Notes: generated by a model from the sequence alone, not told the origin. DNA of 64,000 nt from Psychrobacillus sp. FSL K6-2836 (GCF_038003085.1 NZ_JBBOOM010000001.1:1178001-1242000), one strand, 5' to 3'. Shown: positions 36,497-47,098, counted from the first letter of the stretch. Program-made: numbers and translations.

Positions 36497-36534
36497 ACAA
36501 AATAACGCCCACCTGTTTGCCAGGTGAGCGTTAT
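36497..36534 (-). terminator. Terminator of the 1215-residue SLH protein gene
   Basis: ATAACGCCCACCTG (36502-36515) pairs with CAGGTGAGCGTTAT (36521-36534) with a single mismatch; Ts follow on the minus strand. Confidence 0.85.
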
Positions 36535-36567
36535 ATGCTATTGCTTATTTAATCGTAAATTATCTGA

Positions 36568-39500
36568 TTAGTTGGGAATTGTTTCTGACACAGGAACACG
36601 ATATTCCTTTCCATCTGTGTCTATCGTGAATATATGCTCTCTAGTTGCTTCTTCGATCTCTGCGAATGCCCAATGAGTTGTTGGGACATCCTTGTAGGTC
36701 GAAGTTTTAACTTCGGTTAATGGGTCACGTTTGAAGAGATGGTTGAGAACTTTTACTGCTTGAGCTCGTGTTAGTTTTTCATCTGGTTTGAAGATACTAT
36801 CATCATATCCATTCATGAAATTTGTCATCTTCATGAAGTCAATCGCTTCAACTGCCCAGTGATTCGTTGAAACATCCTTATAATTCGCTTGGCTGAGACT
36901 TGTAAGAGAAGCACAGCTGTCAAAAGAGGAAGCATTCTTCTTGCATTCCTGTTGAATCCAACGGTACCCAATCATTGCCATTTGAGCGCGGGTGATTGTC
37001 CCTTCAGGATTGAATTTATCTGTACTTGTCCCTAACATAATGCCTGCATTTTTTGCTTTCAGTATGTCATTATATGCCCAGTGGGTTTTGCTGACATCCA
37101 TGTAGGATAGTAGATTGATAGAATCTACATCTGACAAATTCCGAGCTAACATCTTGGCCATTTGTGCACGCGTTACCTTCGCATTTGGACGGAAGGTTCC
37201 GTCTCCTACCCCGTTAATATAAGCTTTATGGATTTGCTTCTGTTCATCCTGGAATTCCTTCCAGCCATCCATATAGATTAATGTGAACGTACTGAATTTC
37301 GTAACCGTAAATTCAATACCTTCAGAGCCATCCTTCATCTTGATAAGTTTACCTTGCATTAGCTCCTTTGTTCCATCGCTATGCTCGATGAATACACCAA
37401 GGTTATCGAAGATTTCTTGACGCTTGTTCGCATCCGACGGCAAACTATCTTTTAATGGAAGAACAATCGAAACTTCTCTACTCTGCATATTTGTTTCGAT
37501 TTCCATCGGGCGACCTAATACTTGCACGGTTTGATTTTGTGCGACATCTTGTATCATTTCTTCCTTCTTCGCACGTTCTTCTACTAGTTTTCGTTGTTGT
37601 TCCGTTTTCATCGGTACGATGCGGAAGTATAAATCTTCTGCAAATCCAGAAATCGATTTAGTTGGTATAGATATCACACCATAATCTGTAACAATTTCTA
37701 GCTTCAGGTTGCCATCATTTAGCTGTTTTAATGCGGACTTCGGAATGTCCACCTTGATTTCAGCTACTTTATCCTTTGCATCTGGAATGACAATTCTTGC
37801 TGTATCGACACCTTGTTGTTTCGCTTTCGCTACTATTTCTTTAGCGAGTGTCTCTGTCATTGCAACTTTATCCTTAACGGTACCATTCGGCTCAGTCGTA
37901 CGAGTGACTGGCGTTTTCGTTAAGTTTGTCCCATCTTCACCATCAACATCGACCTCGACTTGTTCGGTTGTTGGACCGGTTGGTGCCGGTGTTGGTGCCG
38001 GAGTTGGTGTTGGATTAGGTACTGATGCTGGATTCTTCAGTATTGTCACTTGAAACTCCTTCGTCGTTGTTACACCATTCTTTGAAATTGTCGCTGTGAC
38101 AGTGATATTCTTGTCTGCATTTGAAGAGCGGAGCACTGTTCCATCTTCCAATATAGATCCAGCAGGATTACTTGACCAGGTAATGGTTGTTGCTTCCGGT
38201 CCTGAAGTTGGGAGAGTAAGCTTTTGTTTTACACTTGATTCACTATCTCCAGGTGAGTAGCTTATAGTTAACGATTCTTTTGCTATATTCACCGACTCTA
38301 AATCCGTAATTGGTAGCTTTATAACTTTCAGTTTAAAGGTTTTTATTACTGAAGTGTCTCCTTTTGTAATAGTAGCAGTTAAAATGATATCTGAATCTCC
38401 AGTTAAATAGGTAGGACGGTTAACTGCACCATCCTCATTAATGATTCCAGGTGTGTTTGAAGACCAACTAATCTGCGTCCCATTCATCCCTTTCGTAGGA
38501 AGCACTACGTCGTTAGTAACGTTAGACTCATTGTCTTCTTCCCCATATCCTATAACTAATTTTTCTAATTCGTTTGCAACTGCTTCCTCATCCGATATTC
38601 CAGGACCTGCTTCATTTTCTATATCCCCTATTGTTTTATCGATATCGCTATCTAAGCTATAGAAATATTCTATTGTTTCTGTTTGCCCAGGGGATAAATT
38701 ACCTAAAGTAAATGTTAATCCTATCATAGCATCTTCCGTAATTTCTGCGGTTGTACCATTGTCATTAAATGCCTGTTCAGAATATGGGTCTGTAGTAATC
38801 AGTGATGCCCTAGATCTTGAATCAGTCGACATTAACACAAGAGAATTTCCCGTAATAGGGCCTTTTGCTAATGCTACAGATTTTGAATCACTAGGAAAAT
38901 TATATGGAACCGAATTAATAGTATCAAAGGTACCACTCATATCAAGATCTACGTCTGGATCTACTGAACGCATATATCTCACATCATTCAACATGCTATC
39001 CGTATTATTTGTGATTAACACTGTCATTTTAAAAAATTTATCATTTTCATTGAATGATACGGTTTGTTCTACCTTCAGCATATCATCTGACGTAAAACCA
39101 ATTGTTTTAGCCGCTAACATTTTTTCAGTAGATATATCTTCAATAGATATACTTGGTATCCGTATGCTTGAGCTTCTTTCGGCATTTAAAAAAGTTACTG
39201 GACTTTCCTCATTTTTATAACCAACAATAAATCCTTCATATGGACCACCTGGTAAGAAGTAGTCTCCACTAGTCATGGCTTTGCCAGTATCAAAACCGTC
39301 TCCATCAAAGACGAATCCTAAATTTAAACGGTCAATCGGATGAAATCCATCAGGGGCGTTATTTTTTGTTCCAAATGAGCCACTTTTCGATATACCTACC
39401 TCGATATACTTTCCACCTAAGAAAACTTCATCTTCTACACGAACATGTCTACCAGTACTAGTAGAGAAGTCAATAAACTCGGGGATTTCAATTTTTAGTT

Positions 39501-40215
39501 TTTCACTGGTATTTTCTTTCTCATCTTTAACTATTATATAAATATCCTTTGCACCAAACTCTAAATCTGTTAAATTAATCGTTTCTTCTTCAGTCGATAC
39601 TGGTTTTCCTTCTGTTGTCCCTATTATTTCAGTAGAGGACTTACCACTCTCCACTATTTCATAATAGTAGTGTCCAAGTTTACTTGATGTAAATTTTACC
39701 GTGGCAGTTGTTTGGGATAAACGCTCCACTAGTCCTGCAATTAGAACCGGTGCTATCTCTTCTGCCAATTCTAGTACTGTTACATTGAATACTTTTGTAT
39801 CTGATACTTCACCTTTAGAAATTGTTGCAGTTAATGTTACTAACTGACTCCCTGTTGAAGTAAGAGGTTGGGTAACTTTTCCATCACTCGCTATAATTTC
39901 TGGTTTATCTGAGTGCCAGCTTATAACTGCGTCCTCTATACCTGTCGTAAGGAGAATTAAATTCTTGGACGTACTCGATGCGTCATCCTCATCCGTATAA
40001 CTAATGGCTAATGCTTCCTTTGCCTTTTTTACAACTTCTTCATCTGATAATTTTGGATCAACGGATAAAATTTTATCCTCATCATTTGTATCTGAAGTAA
40101 TACTAGTTTCATCATTGGTCAATACTGCCGCACTTACTATACCAACATTACTAAGTATGCTATAAAGTGGAAGTATAAAAATAAGTGACCATAATAATAA
40201 TCTGTTTTGCTTCAA
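36568..40215 (-). CDS. Large SLH-anchored surface protein with atrophied Ig-like domains
   Basis: The 1215-residue protein has a signal peptide (1-29), an aBig-type domain (about 50-150, LSDEEVVKKAKEAL, ISWHSDKPEII), an Fn3-like domain (about 155-245), a central beta-rich domain of about 300 residues without a recognised family, two further aBig repeats (about 550-730), a proline/threonine linker (PTPTPAPTPAPT), an unrecognised domain and three C-terminal SLH repeats (about 1010-1195, GTFRPNAKVTRAQMAKMLAR). It is anchored to the wall by the SLH part. The start is a TTG after AGGGGGA. No enzyme motif is seen, so an adhesin or structural role is inferred. Confidence 0.85.
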   Translation of the reverse strand: MKQNRLLLWSLIFILPLYSILSNVGIVSAAVLTNDETSITSDTNDEDKILSVDPKLSDEEVVKKAKEALAISYTDEDDASSTSKNLILLTTGIEDAVISWHSDKPEIIASDGKVTQPLTSTGSQLVTLTATISKGEVSDTKVFNVTVLELAEEIAPVLIAGLVERLSQTTATVKFTSSKLGHYYYEIVESGKSSTEIIGTTEGKPVSTEEETINLTDLEFGAKDIYIIVKDEKENTSEKLKIEIPEFIDFSTSTGRHVRVEDEVFLGGKYIEVGISKSGSFGTKNNAPDGFHPIDRLNLGFVFDGDGFDTGKAMTSGDYFLPGGPYEGFIVGYKNEESPVTFLNAERSSSIRIPSISIEDISTEKMLAAKTIGFTSDDMLKVEQTVSFNENDKFFKMTVLITNNTDSMLNDVRYMRSVDPDVDLDMSGTFDTINSVPYNFPSDSKSVALAKGPITGNSLVLMSTDSRSRASLITTDPYSEQAFNDNGTTAEITEDAMIGLTFTLGNLSPGQTETIEYFYSLDSDIDKTIGDIENEAGPGISDEEAVANELEKLVIGYGEEDNESNVTNDVVLPTKGMNGTQISWSSNTPGIINEDGAVNRPTYLTGDSDIILTATITKGDTSVIKTFKLKVIKLPITDLESVNIAKESLTISYSPGDSESSVKQKLTLPTSGPEATTITWSSNPAGSILEDGTVLRSSNADKNITVTATISKNGVTTTKEFQVTILKNPASVPNPTPTPAPTPAPTGPTTEQVEVDVDGEDGTNLTKTPVTRTTEPNGTVKDKVAMTETLAKEIVAKAKQQGVDTARIVIPDAKDKVAEIKVDIPKSALKQLNDGNLKLEIVTDYGVISIPTKSISGFAEDLYFRIVPMKTEQQRKLVEERAKKEEMIQDVAQNQTVQVLGRPMEIETNMQSREVSIVLPLKDSLPSDANKRQEIFDNLGVFIEHSDGTKELMQGKLIKMKDGSEGIEFTVTKFSTFTLIYMDGWKEFQDEQKQIHKAYINGVGDGTFRPNAKVTRAQMAKMLARNLSDVDSINLLSYMDVSKTHWAYNDILKAKNAGIMLGTSTDKFNPEGTITRAQMAMIGYRWIQQECKKNASSFDSCASLTSLSQANYKDVSTNHWAVEAIDFMKMTNFMNGYDDSIFKPDEKLTRAQAVKVLNHLFKRDPLTEVKTSTYKDVPTTHWAFAEIEEATREHIFTIDTDGKEYRVPVSETIPN

Positions 40216-40306
40216 AAATATTCCCCCTAGTTGTTTTATATCAGTTCACTTAAAGAAGTCTAGCACTTTAGTCTAGACATTTTCTAAACATTGCTGACAA
40301 AAAACG

Positions 40307-40345
40307 ACAAAAAATCCATCTTATAAGTAATAATAAGATGGATTT
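40307..40345 (-). terminator. Terminator of the two-component operon
   Basis: AAATCCATCTTAT (40312-40324) pairs perfectly with ATAAGATGGATTT (40333-40345); a T-run follows on the minus strand. Confidence 0.85.
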
Positions 40346-40353
40346 AGTCATAA

Positions 40354-41448
40354 TTATATATTTTTTATCAAATCTTCTAGTTTTTTCTGTGGCTTTATTC
40401 CTAACTCCTGCCAAAGATTAGTTTTATAGTTATTGAAGGTTTGTATTGCTGCTCGATGGTTTTCATGATAGATATAATACTGAACTAATTTTATTGTATA
40501 TCGTTCTTCCCAAGGGTCCATTTCTATAAGCTTTTCAATAGCTTCTTTTAATATACTGTCTGTTTTTGTTTCCTTATGATGAGTAGCGATAAATTTTTCG
40601 AAAAACTGTATAGTCCTTTTTTGTAATTGTTCTCGCTCTTCCGCCGCCCAATCATAATATTCTTCGGCTAAGTAATGATTCTTATATAAATCTATGAGTT
40701 TCTTTACATCTTCTGTTTTGACTTGTGTTTGATTGAAGATTTTTTTTATGTCCTTTACATCGCTATTTAACTCTATCGATAAAGAATAACGCTCATCTAC
40801 ATACTTGATCGAATCATGATACCCATGATTTTTTAGTTCTTTTCGCAAATGATATACACTTGTGTGCAACGCTACGGATGCTTTATCTAACGTACGGTCT
40901 GACCATAACTCTTCCATAATTTTTTCTCTGTGTACAGGTTTATTTTGATGGATGAGATAGGCGCAAAACTCTTTCACTTTTTTTGTTCTCCACTTGATCG
41001 GTTCATGTTGGTCGTATAGTAGTCGAAAGCCACCAAGAAAATTTGCTTTTAAAGATGGTTCCTTATGAGAAGGAAGATCCGGCTGTTTTCTACGTTGTTG
41101 GATTCGACGCACTGTCTTTTCTAGACGACTCTTTTCAATCGGCTTGAGGATGTAATCTACTGCATGGACATTAAATGCTTCCAGTGCATATTCATCGTAA
41201 GCTGTAACAAATACAATATCCATTTTAGAATCCAATGATTCGATTTTTTCTGCTAATTTTATACCGTTCATCTCTTTCATCTCTATATCAAGAAATAAGA
41301 TATCAGGCTTATGTGCTGCAAAACTTTCTAATCCTTCTAATGGGTTGGAATACTTACCTATAATTTCGATGCCTCCAATTTCTTTTAGCATTGCATCTAA
41401 TAATTCAATCGCTAAAAATTCATCATCAACTAATACTGCTTTCAACAT
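40354..41448 (-). CDS. Response regulator with BTAD-type transcriptional activator domain
   Basis: The 364-residue protein has a receiver domain (1-120; VDDE, D54 in LFLDIEM, T and K in TAYDEYA/ILKP), a short helix-turn-helix (about 145-230, KVKEFCAYLIHQNKPVHREKIMEELW) and a helical BTAD domain (about 250-364). This is SARP-like rather than an OmpR or LytR regulator. Its ATG follows the kinase stop directly (TAAATG), so the two are cotranscribed and coupled. It is presumed to be phosphorylated by the hybrid kinase. Target genes are unknown. Confidence 0.88.
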   Translation of the reverse strand: MLKAVLVDDEFLAIELLDAMLKEIGGIEIIGKYSNPLEGLESFAAHKPDILFLDIEMKEMNGIKLAEKIESLDSKMDIVFVTAYDEYALEAFNVHAVDYILKPIEKSRLEKTVRRIQQRRKQPDLPSHKEPSLKANFLGGFRLLYDQHEPIKWRTKKVKEFCAYLIHQNKPVHREKIMEELWSDRTLDKASVALHTSVYHLRKELKNHGYHDSIKYVDERYSLSIELNSDVKDIKKIFNQTQVKTEDVKKLIDLYKNHYLAEEYYDWAAEEREQLQKRTIQFFEKFIATHHKETKTDSILKEAIEKLIEMDPWEERYTIKLVQYYIYHENHRAAIQTFNNYKTNLWQELGIKPQKKLEDLIKNI

Positions 41449-44400
41449 TTAATGTCCCTCCTTTTCACTTTGTATTAGTGGAAACCTTAACTCCACTACA
41501 GTACCTATATTTTCTTCGCTAGTTATTTCAATAGATGCATTTTCATAATATTTTAATCGTTTCTCTATATTCCGCAGTCCCACACTTTGCCTATTATTCT
41601 TTTCTACACTCCAAATCTGTCGAATTTGCTGCTTCGACATCCCTTTTCCATCATCTTCCACCAAGAAAGTAATTAGGTCATTTTCCCTTTTCACAGTAAG
41701 TTTTACTGTTCCTTGACCTTCCTTCATATCCAGACCGTGAAGAATCGCATTTTCTACGATTGGTTGTAATAGTAATGGGGGAATAAGGCAATGGAACGCT
41801 TCTTCCATTTCGACTTCCCATTCTAACCGCTCCGGAAACCTAGTGCGCTGAATATTCACATAGGATTGAATTAGGGAAAGTTCTTTCTTCAACGGCACTA
41901 GACTATGCGTATTCTCAAAAGAAAAGCTTCCTCTCATGAAGTTTGCGAAATCCGTAATCATGACACGAGCCTTATCCAAATCAATATAACTAAGTGAAAG
42001 AATTGAATTTAATACGTTAAAAATGAAATGAGGTTTTATTTGGGCTTGTAAAAAAGCTACTTCCATCTTCACAGCATTTTCGGCTGATTCCTTTATTAAT
42101 AGTAAGTTTCTTATTCTAGTTTTTAACTCTGATGTATCTAATGGTTTGTGCAGAAAATCATTCGCACCAGACTGGAAAGCTGCGATCATATCTTCCGGTC
42201 GAACGGCAGCAGTAAGCATTAATATAGGGAGCTCAGAAGGTAGAAAAGACTTCCTCAATTGTTGACTTACTTCATAACCAGAAAACTCTGGCATCATAAT
42301 GTCTAAAATGACAAGATCCACATCTTGATGCTTTCTTATCTGCTCCAAAACTGCCTTTCCACTATCAACCGCAACGATATAATAGTTCTCTGTCATAAGG
42401 GCATCTATAAGCACTTTCAAATTTACATGATCATCGTCTGCAATAATCACTTTTTTTCTTCCTTTATTTTCGATAATTGAAGGGATAGGAAGAGAAAAAT
42501 GATGTTGCTCAACCTCATTGAATTGAGTTGGTTTAGGAAGCGTAACCGAAAAGGTAGTTCCCTTATTCACCGCTGAAGCTAGAGTGATAGTCCCTCCTTG
42601 AATTTGAACTAGTTCTTTCGTAACACTTAATCCTAATCCCGTCCCCCCACTCGAATTACTATATTGGCGGAAAGGCTCGAATATAAATTTTAAATTCTCC
42701 GGAGCAATTCCAATGCCAGTATCACTAACTTCTATCACTAAGTTTTCTTTTTGTTCGGAGCACTTAATCTCTACTTTCCCGCGGATAGTATATTTAACCG
42801 CATTATCTATTAAATTATATAAAATTTGACGGAGTCTATCCTCGTCAGCCATTACAAATTGCCCTCTCTGGATGTGATTTACAATCTTCACATCTTTGTC
42901 TACCATGTACGTAAAAGTTTCCACTACGACATGCGTAATAGCAAATAGATCCACCGTGGTAATACGAACCCGTAGGTCTCCTTCTTTCAATTTTGAAAAG
43001 TCTAAAATATCATTCACAAGATTAGACAAACGCTGAGCGGTCCCTATGATTAAACCCATTTTCTCTTCTTCATCTATCGTCAAGGAAGATTTTCTATCCT
43101 CCAGCATCGATTGGGAAATAGCAATAATTCCATGCAAAGGTGTTCGAAATTCATGAGACGTCTTCGCAAGAAACCCATCCTTCAACTTGTCCACTCGTAG
43201 AAGTGCTTTGGACAACTCTTCTTTCTTTAAGAATGAATCCAAGAAACGATGAGAAATATAGAGAGACAGCATCGTCAAACAAATAAACGGAAATAAAGGC
43301 GGTATTAAGTTAATTGCATAATTTGCCGAAACATTTAAAGTTCCGACAGTAAAATAAATAAAAATAGTGAAACTACTAAAGATTAGATAGGAGGCACCTA
43401 CAGCCCTTTTGGATATGGCAATAATTTGTAAATAAATGATATACACTAAAATGATAAATATATAAAGAGAATAGTAGAATTGAAGGCTAGAGTTAATTTT
43501 TACTGGTAGCAGGGCAGATCCAGTGAGTAAAATACTCAAAATATATAAAAACTTCACTATTTTTTTATTAGCAAATGGTTTTAAAGATGTTGCAAAAAAA
43601 CTTAACATAAACAAACCGATCCAAATACTTGATAACGATTGGATCCTTTCAAATATCGCGTAGGGTGTCGAAGGGAACAACTCCAAAAAAACCTTCTCAC
43701 CATGGGAAACGGCATATAATATATTGGCAAAACAAAATAAGGAAAAGAAAAGCTGTTCCATCCCTATCCTCGCATGCAAATATGAGCCTAAAAAATAGAT
43801 AAACATCGTAGAAAAAGCTGCAATTGTTATCCAATCATAAGCAAGAGAACTTTCACGAAGTTTTCCGATACTTTCCTGATCTCCTAGATAGATAGAACCT
43901 AAAATCCCTCCACCAGATGCGTAATCAAAATTAGCAATATGTACAATCATTTCTATCTCCTCTGCGTCAGGAGAAAAATAAGAGACATATGGGATATTAT
44001 GAGGTGTGTATGCAGAATCCTCTGCTGGAACTCCACTTTTACCTAAGAGTTTTCCATCCATATAAATGGCATTCGACATACGAATATTTGTTGTTTTTAT
44101 CCCTAACACTTCTGTCGAATCATTTATTAAAACTCTTAACCGATAGGTACCACTAGTATACTTGGGTACTTGTTCACCATCTAGATCGTATTCTGTCCAT
44201 AGTGATGGAACTGGAACAGGATATGATTGTTGCTTATCAAATTCTGGAGAGTCTAATAGCTTACCAGGGACAAACTCCCACTCTCCATTCATTTCTATTG
44301 GTTCGTTCCCATTGAATTCATAATTACGTAAATCTAAAACACCATCCACTGCCTTTGGTGAAATCGTTTTGTCTTGCACTAGAATGGAATTCAAGGCAAA

Positions 44401-44457
44401 TGCACTTATAAGTAATATTCCAATAATAGTGATGATTTTTATATAGTTTTTTTTCAT
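41449..44457 (-). CDS. Hybrid sensor kinase with two kinase modules
   Basis: The about 1002-residue protein has an external N-terminal sensing domain (about 30-190), seven membrane segments (about 190-395, 7TMR-DISM-like), a HisKA/HATPase pair (H435 in TSHEFRTP, N-box LIDNAVKYT, GGTGLGLSV), a receiver domain (D719 in LVILDIMMPEFSG) and then a second, LytS-type kinase module (H810 in KPHFIFNVLNS, N-box PIVENAILHGL, GKGMS). The double kinase is unusual. The ORF extends to 44523, but AAGGGAA lies before ATG 44457 and MKKNYIKI starts a typical signal anchor, so 44457 is preferred. Confidence 0.85.
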   Translation of the reverse strand: MKKNYIKIITIIGILLISAFALNSILVQDKTISPKAVDGVLDLRNYEFNGNEPIEMNGEWEFVPGKLLDSPEFDKQQSYPVPVPSLWTEYDLDGEQVPKYTSGTYRLRVLINDSTEVLGIKTTNIRMSNAIYMDGKLLGKSGVPAEDSAYTPHNIPYVSYFSPDAEEIEMIVHIANFDYASGGGILGSIYLGDQESIGKLRESSLAYDWITIAAFSTMFIYFLGSYLHARIGMEQLFFSLFCFANILYAVSHGEKVFLELFPSTPYAIFERIQSLSSIWIGLFMLSFFATSLKPFANKKIVKFLYILSILLTGSALLPVKINSSLQFYYSLYIFIILVYIIYLQIIAISKRAVGASYLIFSSFTIFIYFTVGTLNVSANYAINLIPPLFPFICLTMLSLYISHRFLDSFLKKEELSKALLRVDKLKDGFLAKTSHEFRTPLHGIIAISQSMLEDRKSSLTIDEEEKMGLIIGTAQRLSNLVNDILDFSKLKEGDLRVRITTVDLFAITHVVVETFTYMVDKDVKIVNHIQRGQFVMADEDRLRQILYNLIDNAVKYTIRGKVEIKCSEQKENLVIEVSDTGIGIAPENLKFIFEPFRQYSNSSGGTGLGLSVTKELVQIQGGTITLASAVNKGTTFSVTLPKPTQFNEVEQHHFSLPIPSIIENKGRKKVIIADDDHVNLKVLIDALMTENYYIVAVDSGKAVLEQIRKHQDVDLVILDIMMPEFSGYEVSQQLRKSFLPSELPILMLTAAVRPEDMIAAFQSGANDFLHKPLDTSELKTRIRNLLLIKESAENAVKMEVAFLQAQIKPHFIFNVLNSILSLSYIDLDKARVMITDFANFMRGSFSFENTHSLVPLKKELSLIQSYVNIQRTRFPERLEWEVEMEEAFHCLIPPLLLQPIVENAILHGLDMKEGQGTVKLTVKRENDLITFLVEDDGKGMSKQQIRQIWSVEKNNRQSVGLRNIEKRLKYYENASIEITSEENIGTVVELRFPLIQSEKEGH

Positions 44458-44523
44458 GCTATTTTCCCTTAGATTCATGTTATTTGATATGTTGATTGTA
44501 TGCGGTAATACTACTTTATACAA

Positions 44524-44814
44524 TATTTTTTTGATGGATTTTTGTGGTGGAGATTTGTATATTGGGTTAGTCCCAGTGTAAGACGCAATTGGGACACTAC
44601 TCTGAATTGTTTTATAGTAGTGTCATACACAGGGACGCAACTCTAAAATTGAACTTAACAATTTTTTGCGGTAAAGTAGTATTCTAGAATTCTTTCGGCT
44701 GGTTATATCGTGGCGATTTAACCTTAGTAGAAAAGGATTCTTTTTTCACTATTAAAGAATTATAACTCATTTAAATTAGGGTATATATTATATAAAAAGT
44801 TTTAGGAGGACAAC
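44524..44814. other. Divergent gap with palindromic repeat
   Basis: The 290-bp gap between the kinase and the GGDEF/EAL gene holds a 67-bp palindrome (44570-44636) and an AT-rich stretch with promoter-like TATATTATATA near 44783. AGGAGGACAAC serves the next gene. Confidence 0.5.
44570..44636. repeat. TCCCTGTG-type palindromic repeat, long copy
   Basis: GTCCCAGTGTA (44570-44580) pairs with TACACAGGGAC (44626-44636), and ACACTACT (44594-44601) pairs with AGTAGTGT (44616-44623), so the element nests two stems. Its arms match those at 47036 and 49116. Confidence 0.75.
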
Positions 44815-47034
44815 ATGAACACAACGGAACCATACTATATTACAGAATCTAAGAGAATGTGCGCAGAGGCAGGAATGGATCCGAATGAGATATCAAGACC
44901 AAAGAACTTTTTAAGCGAAGTAGAGTTTGATCAGAAGCGAAAATCTTACAGTGAAATACTATCAGTTGTGCGTTTTTTCTCAAATAAGTTACTAGATTCC
45001 TTAAAAGGCACACCGATACTAGTTGTTGTGTCGGATGCAACGGGTTACCTTTTGGAAATTGAAGGAGATGAAACGATCAAGTCCGTCATTGAACAATTCG
45101 GGATTATGCCTGGAAGTCTATTCGTCCAAGAAGATACGGGCACGAATGTTATTAGTCTTTCATTGCAGCAAAGACATCCTATCAGTCTTATTGGCGAACA
45201 TCATTATCATAAGTTTCTTCATGAAATTGCTTGTTATGGGACGGCATTTCACTATACAGATGAAAACAACTTGCTTGGTAGTGTCTCTATCATGATGCCT
45301 ATCCAGTTTCAGAATACACTTTTCTTAACGATGTTAGCTCAGGTGGTCGATTCGATCGAAAGAGAATTATTATTAAGAAAACAAAATAAGAAGCTTAATA
45401 TTATGAATCAGATTATGTTAAGTAAAACTAGAAATGGAATTGTTATTACCGATGAGAAAGGAATCACTACCGAGTTTAATAATTTTGCTGAAAAAATTTC
45501 AAATAACAGCAGAGATTCGGTTATGGGAAGAAATATTCGTGAGTCACATTTAACTGGAGACTATTTTAAAGAAGTGTTAGAACAAGGAAAAATTTTTAAA
45601 AATGAAGAATTAAAATTTAAGGATGATGCTGGCAACATTATAGTCTGTCTGTTCGATGCACAGCCAATTTATGAAGAAGATAAAATGATCGGGGCCTTTG
45701 GACAGTTCAGAGACATCTCTGATCGTTACTTGCTACAGGAAAAATATAATTACTTAGCATATCATGATGATTTAACAAATCTGTCTAACAGACGGCATAT
45801 AAAAAAAGAATTAGAAGCCATTATCCAGGATATACATGCCGGGCATCATCGGACCTTGGCTCTTTTATTCGTAGATCTGGATCGTTTTAAAATCATTAAT
45901 GATAACTTTAGTCATTCTTATGGAGATAGATTTTTAATCGAGGTAAGCAAACGGTTACGAGGTTGTCTTGGGGAGAAGGATATACTTGCACGATTTGGGG
46001 GCGATGAATTTATATTCCTATTGAAAGATTTTGTTGATTTGGATTATGTCACCAAAAAAGCGGAAGAGATACTTCAGCTATTTCAACAACCTTTTCATGT
46101 TGGCGAGAAAGAGTTGCATACGACTGCGAGTATCGGGGTCGCCATTTATCCCGACTATTCAATTACAATGGAACAGCTTATGGTTTACGCTGATAATGCC
46201 ATGTACCAAGCAAAATTTCAAGGGAAAAACCGCTATGTCGTTCATACGTCTGAATTATTAGATGTAATGATGGATGAATATAGGCTCGAAGTCGATTTAA
46301 GAAGTGCACTAGAGAATAATGAATTTGTTCTTCATTATCAGCCTCAAGTTAATAATGATACCGGCAAATTGGTTGGATTTGAAGCGTTAATCCGCTGGCA
46401 GCATCCTACGTTAGGTCTAATACCTCCAGGAAAGTTTATAAAACTAGCCGAAGAAAATGGATTGATCACTCAAATAGGTGAGTGGGTTATCGATGAGGCC
46501 TGTTCACAAAACAAAAAATGGCAAGATGCTGGAATGACTCCAGTAAAAATGTCCGTTAACCTATCCACACAGCAATTTCTTACAAGAGATCTCCTAACAT
46601 TTATGGAAGAGGTGCTAGAACGTACTGCTATCGATCCAGCATATATTGTCGTGGAAATTACCGAATATATGGCAATGGAATATGAATACTCCATTCACGT
46701 TTTAGAACAGCTAAAAGCTCTCGGTATTGGCATTAGCATTGATGATTTTGGAACAGGCTATAGCTCGCTCAATTATCTAAAAAATTTTCCGATTGACTAT
46801 ATTAAGATCGACAAATCCTTTGTGAGTGAATTAATGAATAATGAGGAGGATGCCGTCATTGTAAAAGCAATTATCTCGTTAGCGCACAACCTGCATAAGG
46901 AGGTGATCGCTGAAGGGGTTGAAACAAAGGAACAGCTTAAGTTTCTGAAAAATCATCAATGTGATATCTCGCAGGGGTATTTCTTTAGCAAACCACTTCC
47001 TGCAGATGAGATTGAGAAGATTTATATTAAATAG
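44815..47034 (+). CDS. Diguanylate cyclase/phosphodiesterase with GAF-like and PAS domains
   Basis: The 739-residue protein has a GAF-like N-terminal domain (about 30-190), a PAS domain (about 195-310), a GGDEF domain (about 320-480) with intact RFGGDEF (393-399) and an EAL domain (about 490-735) with E523-A-L and DDFGTGYSS. Both catalytic motifs are intact, so it may make or break c-di-GMP depending on ligand. The N-terminal domain resembles those of AcoR/PrpR-type regulators. No signal peptide: it is cytosolic. It precedes the TPP enzyme, with a palindrome between, and may be cotranscribed. Confidence 0.9.
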   Translation: MNTTEPYYITESKRMCAEAGMDPNEISRPKNFLSEVEFDQKRKSYSEILSVVRFFSNKLLDSLKGTPILVVVSDATGYLLEIEGDETIKSVIEQFGIMPGSLFVQEDTGTNVISLSLQQRHPISLIGEHHYHKFLHEIACYGTAFHYTDENNLLGSVSIMMPIQFQNTLFLTMLAQVVDSIERELLLRKQNKKLNIMNQIMLSKTRNGIVITDEKGITTEFNNFAEKISNNSRDSVMGRNIRESHLTGDYFKEVLEQGKIFKNEELKFKDDAGNIIVCLFDAQPIYEEDKMIGAFGQFRDISDRYLLQEKYNYLAYHDDLTNLSNRRHIKKELEAIIQDIHAGHHRTLALLFVDLDRFKIINDNFSHSYGDRFLIEVSKRLRGCLGEKDILARFGGDEFIFLLKDFVDLDYVTKKAEEILQLFQQPFHVGEKELHTTASIGVAIYPDYSITMEQLMVYADNAMYQAKFQGKNRYVVHTSELLDVMMDEYRLEVDLRSALENNEFVLHYQPQVNNDTGKLVGFEALIRWQHPTLGLIPPGKFIKLAEENGLITQIGEWVIDEACSQNKKWQDAGMTPVKMSVNLSTQQFLTRDLLTFMEEVLERTAIDPAYIVVEITEYMAMEYEYSIHVLEQLKALGIGISIDDFGTGYSSLNYLKNFPIDYIKIDKSFVSELMNNEEDAVIVKAIISLAHNLHKEVIAEGVETKEQLKFLKNHQCDISQGYFFSKPLPADEIEKIYIK

Positions 47035-47035
47035 G

Positions 47036-47078
47036 TCCCTGTGAAGGACACCATTCTGAATCGTTTCCTACACAGGGA
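47036..47078. repeat. TCCCTGTG-type palindromic repeat
   Basis: TCCCTGTG (47036-47043) pairs with CACAGGGA (47071-47078) across CCATTCTGAATCG. It is followed by As on the plus strand, so it is not a normal terminator there. Confidence 0.65.
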
Positions 47079-47098
47079 AAAAATAGGAGAATGACAGT

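Noticed and set aside
47036-47078. Terminator after the GGDEF/EAL gene
   Set aside because: The palindrome is followed by As rather than Ts on the plus strand, so it is a repeat and not a normal terminator.
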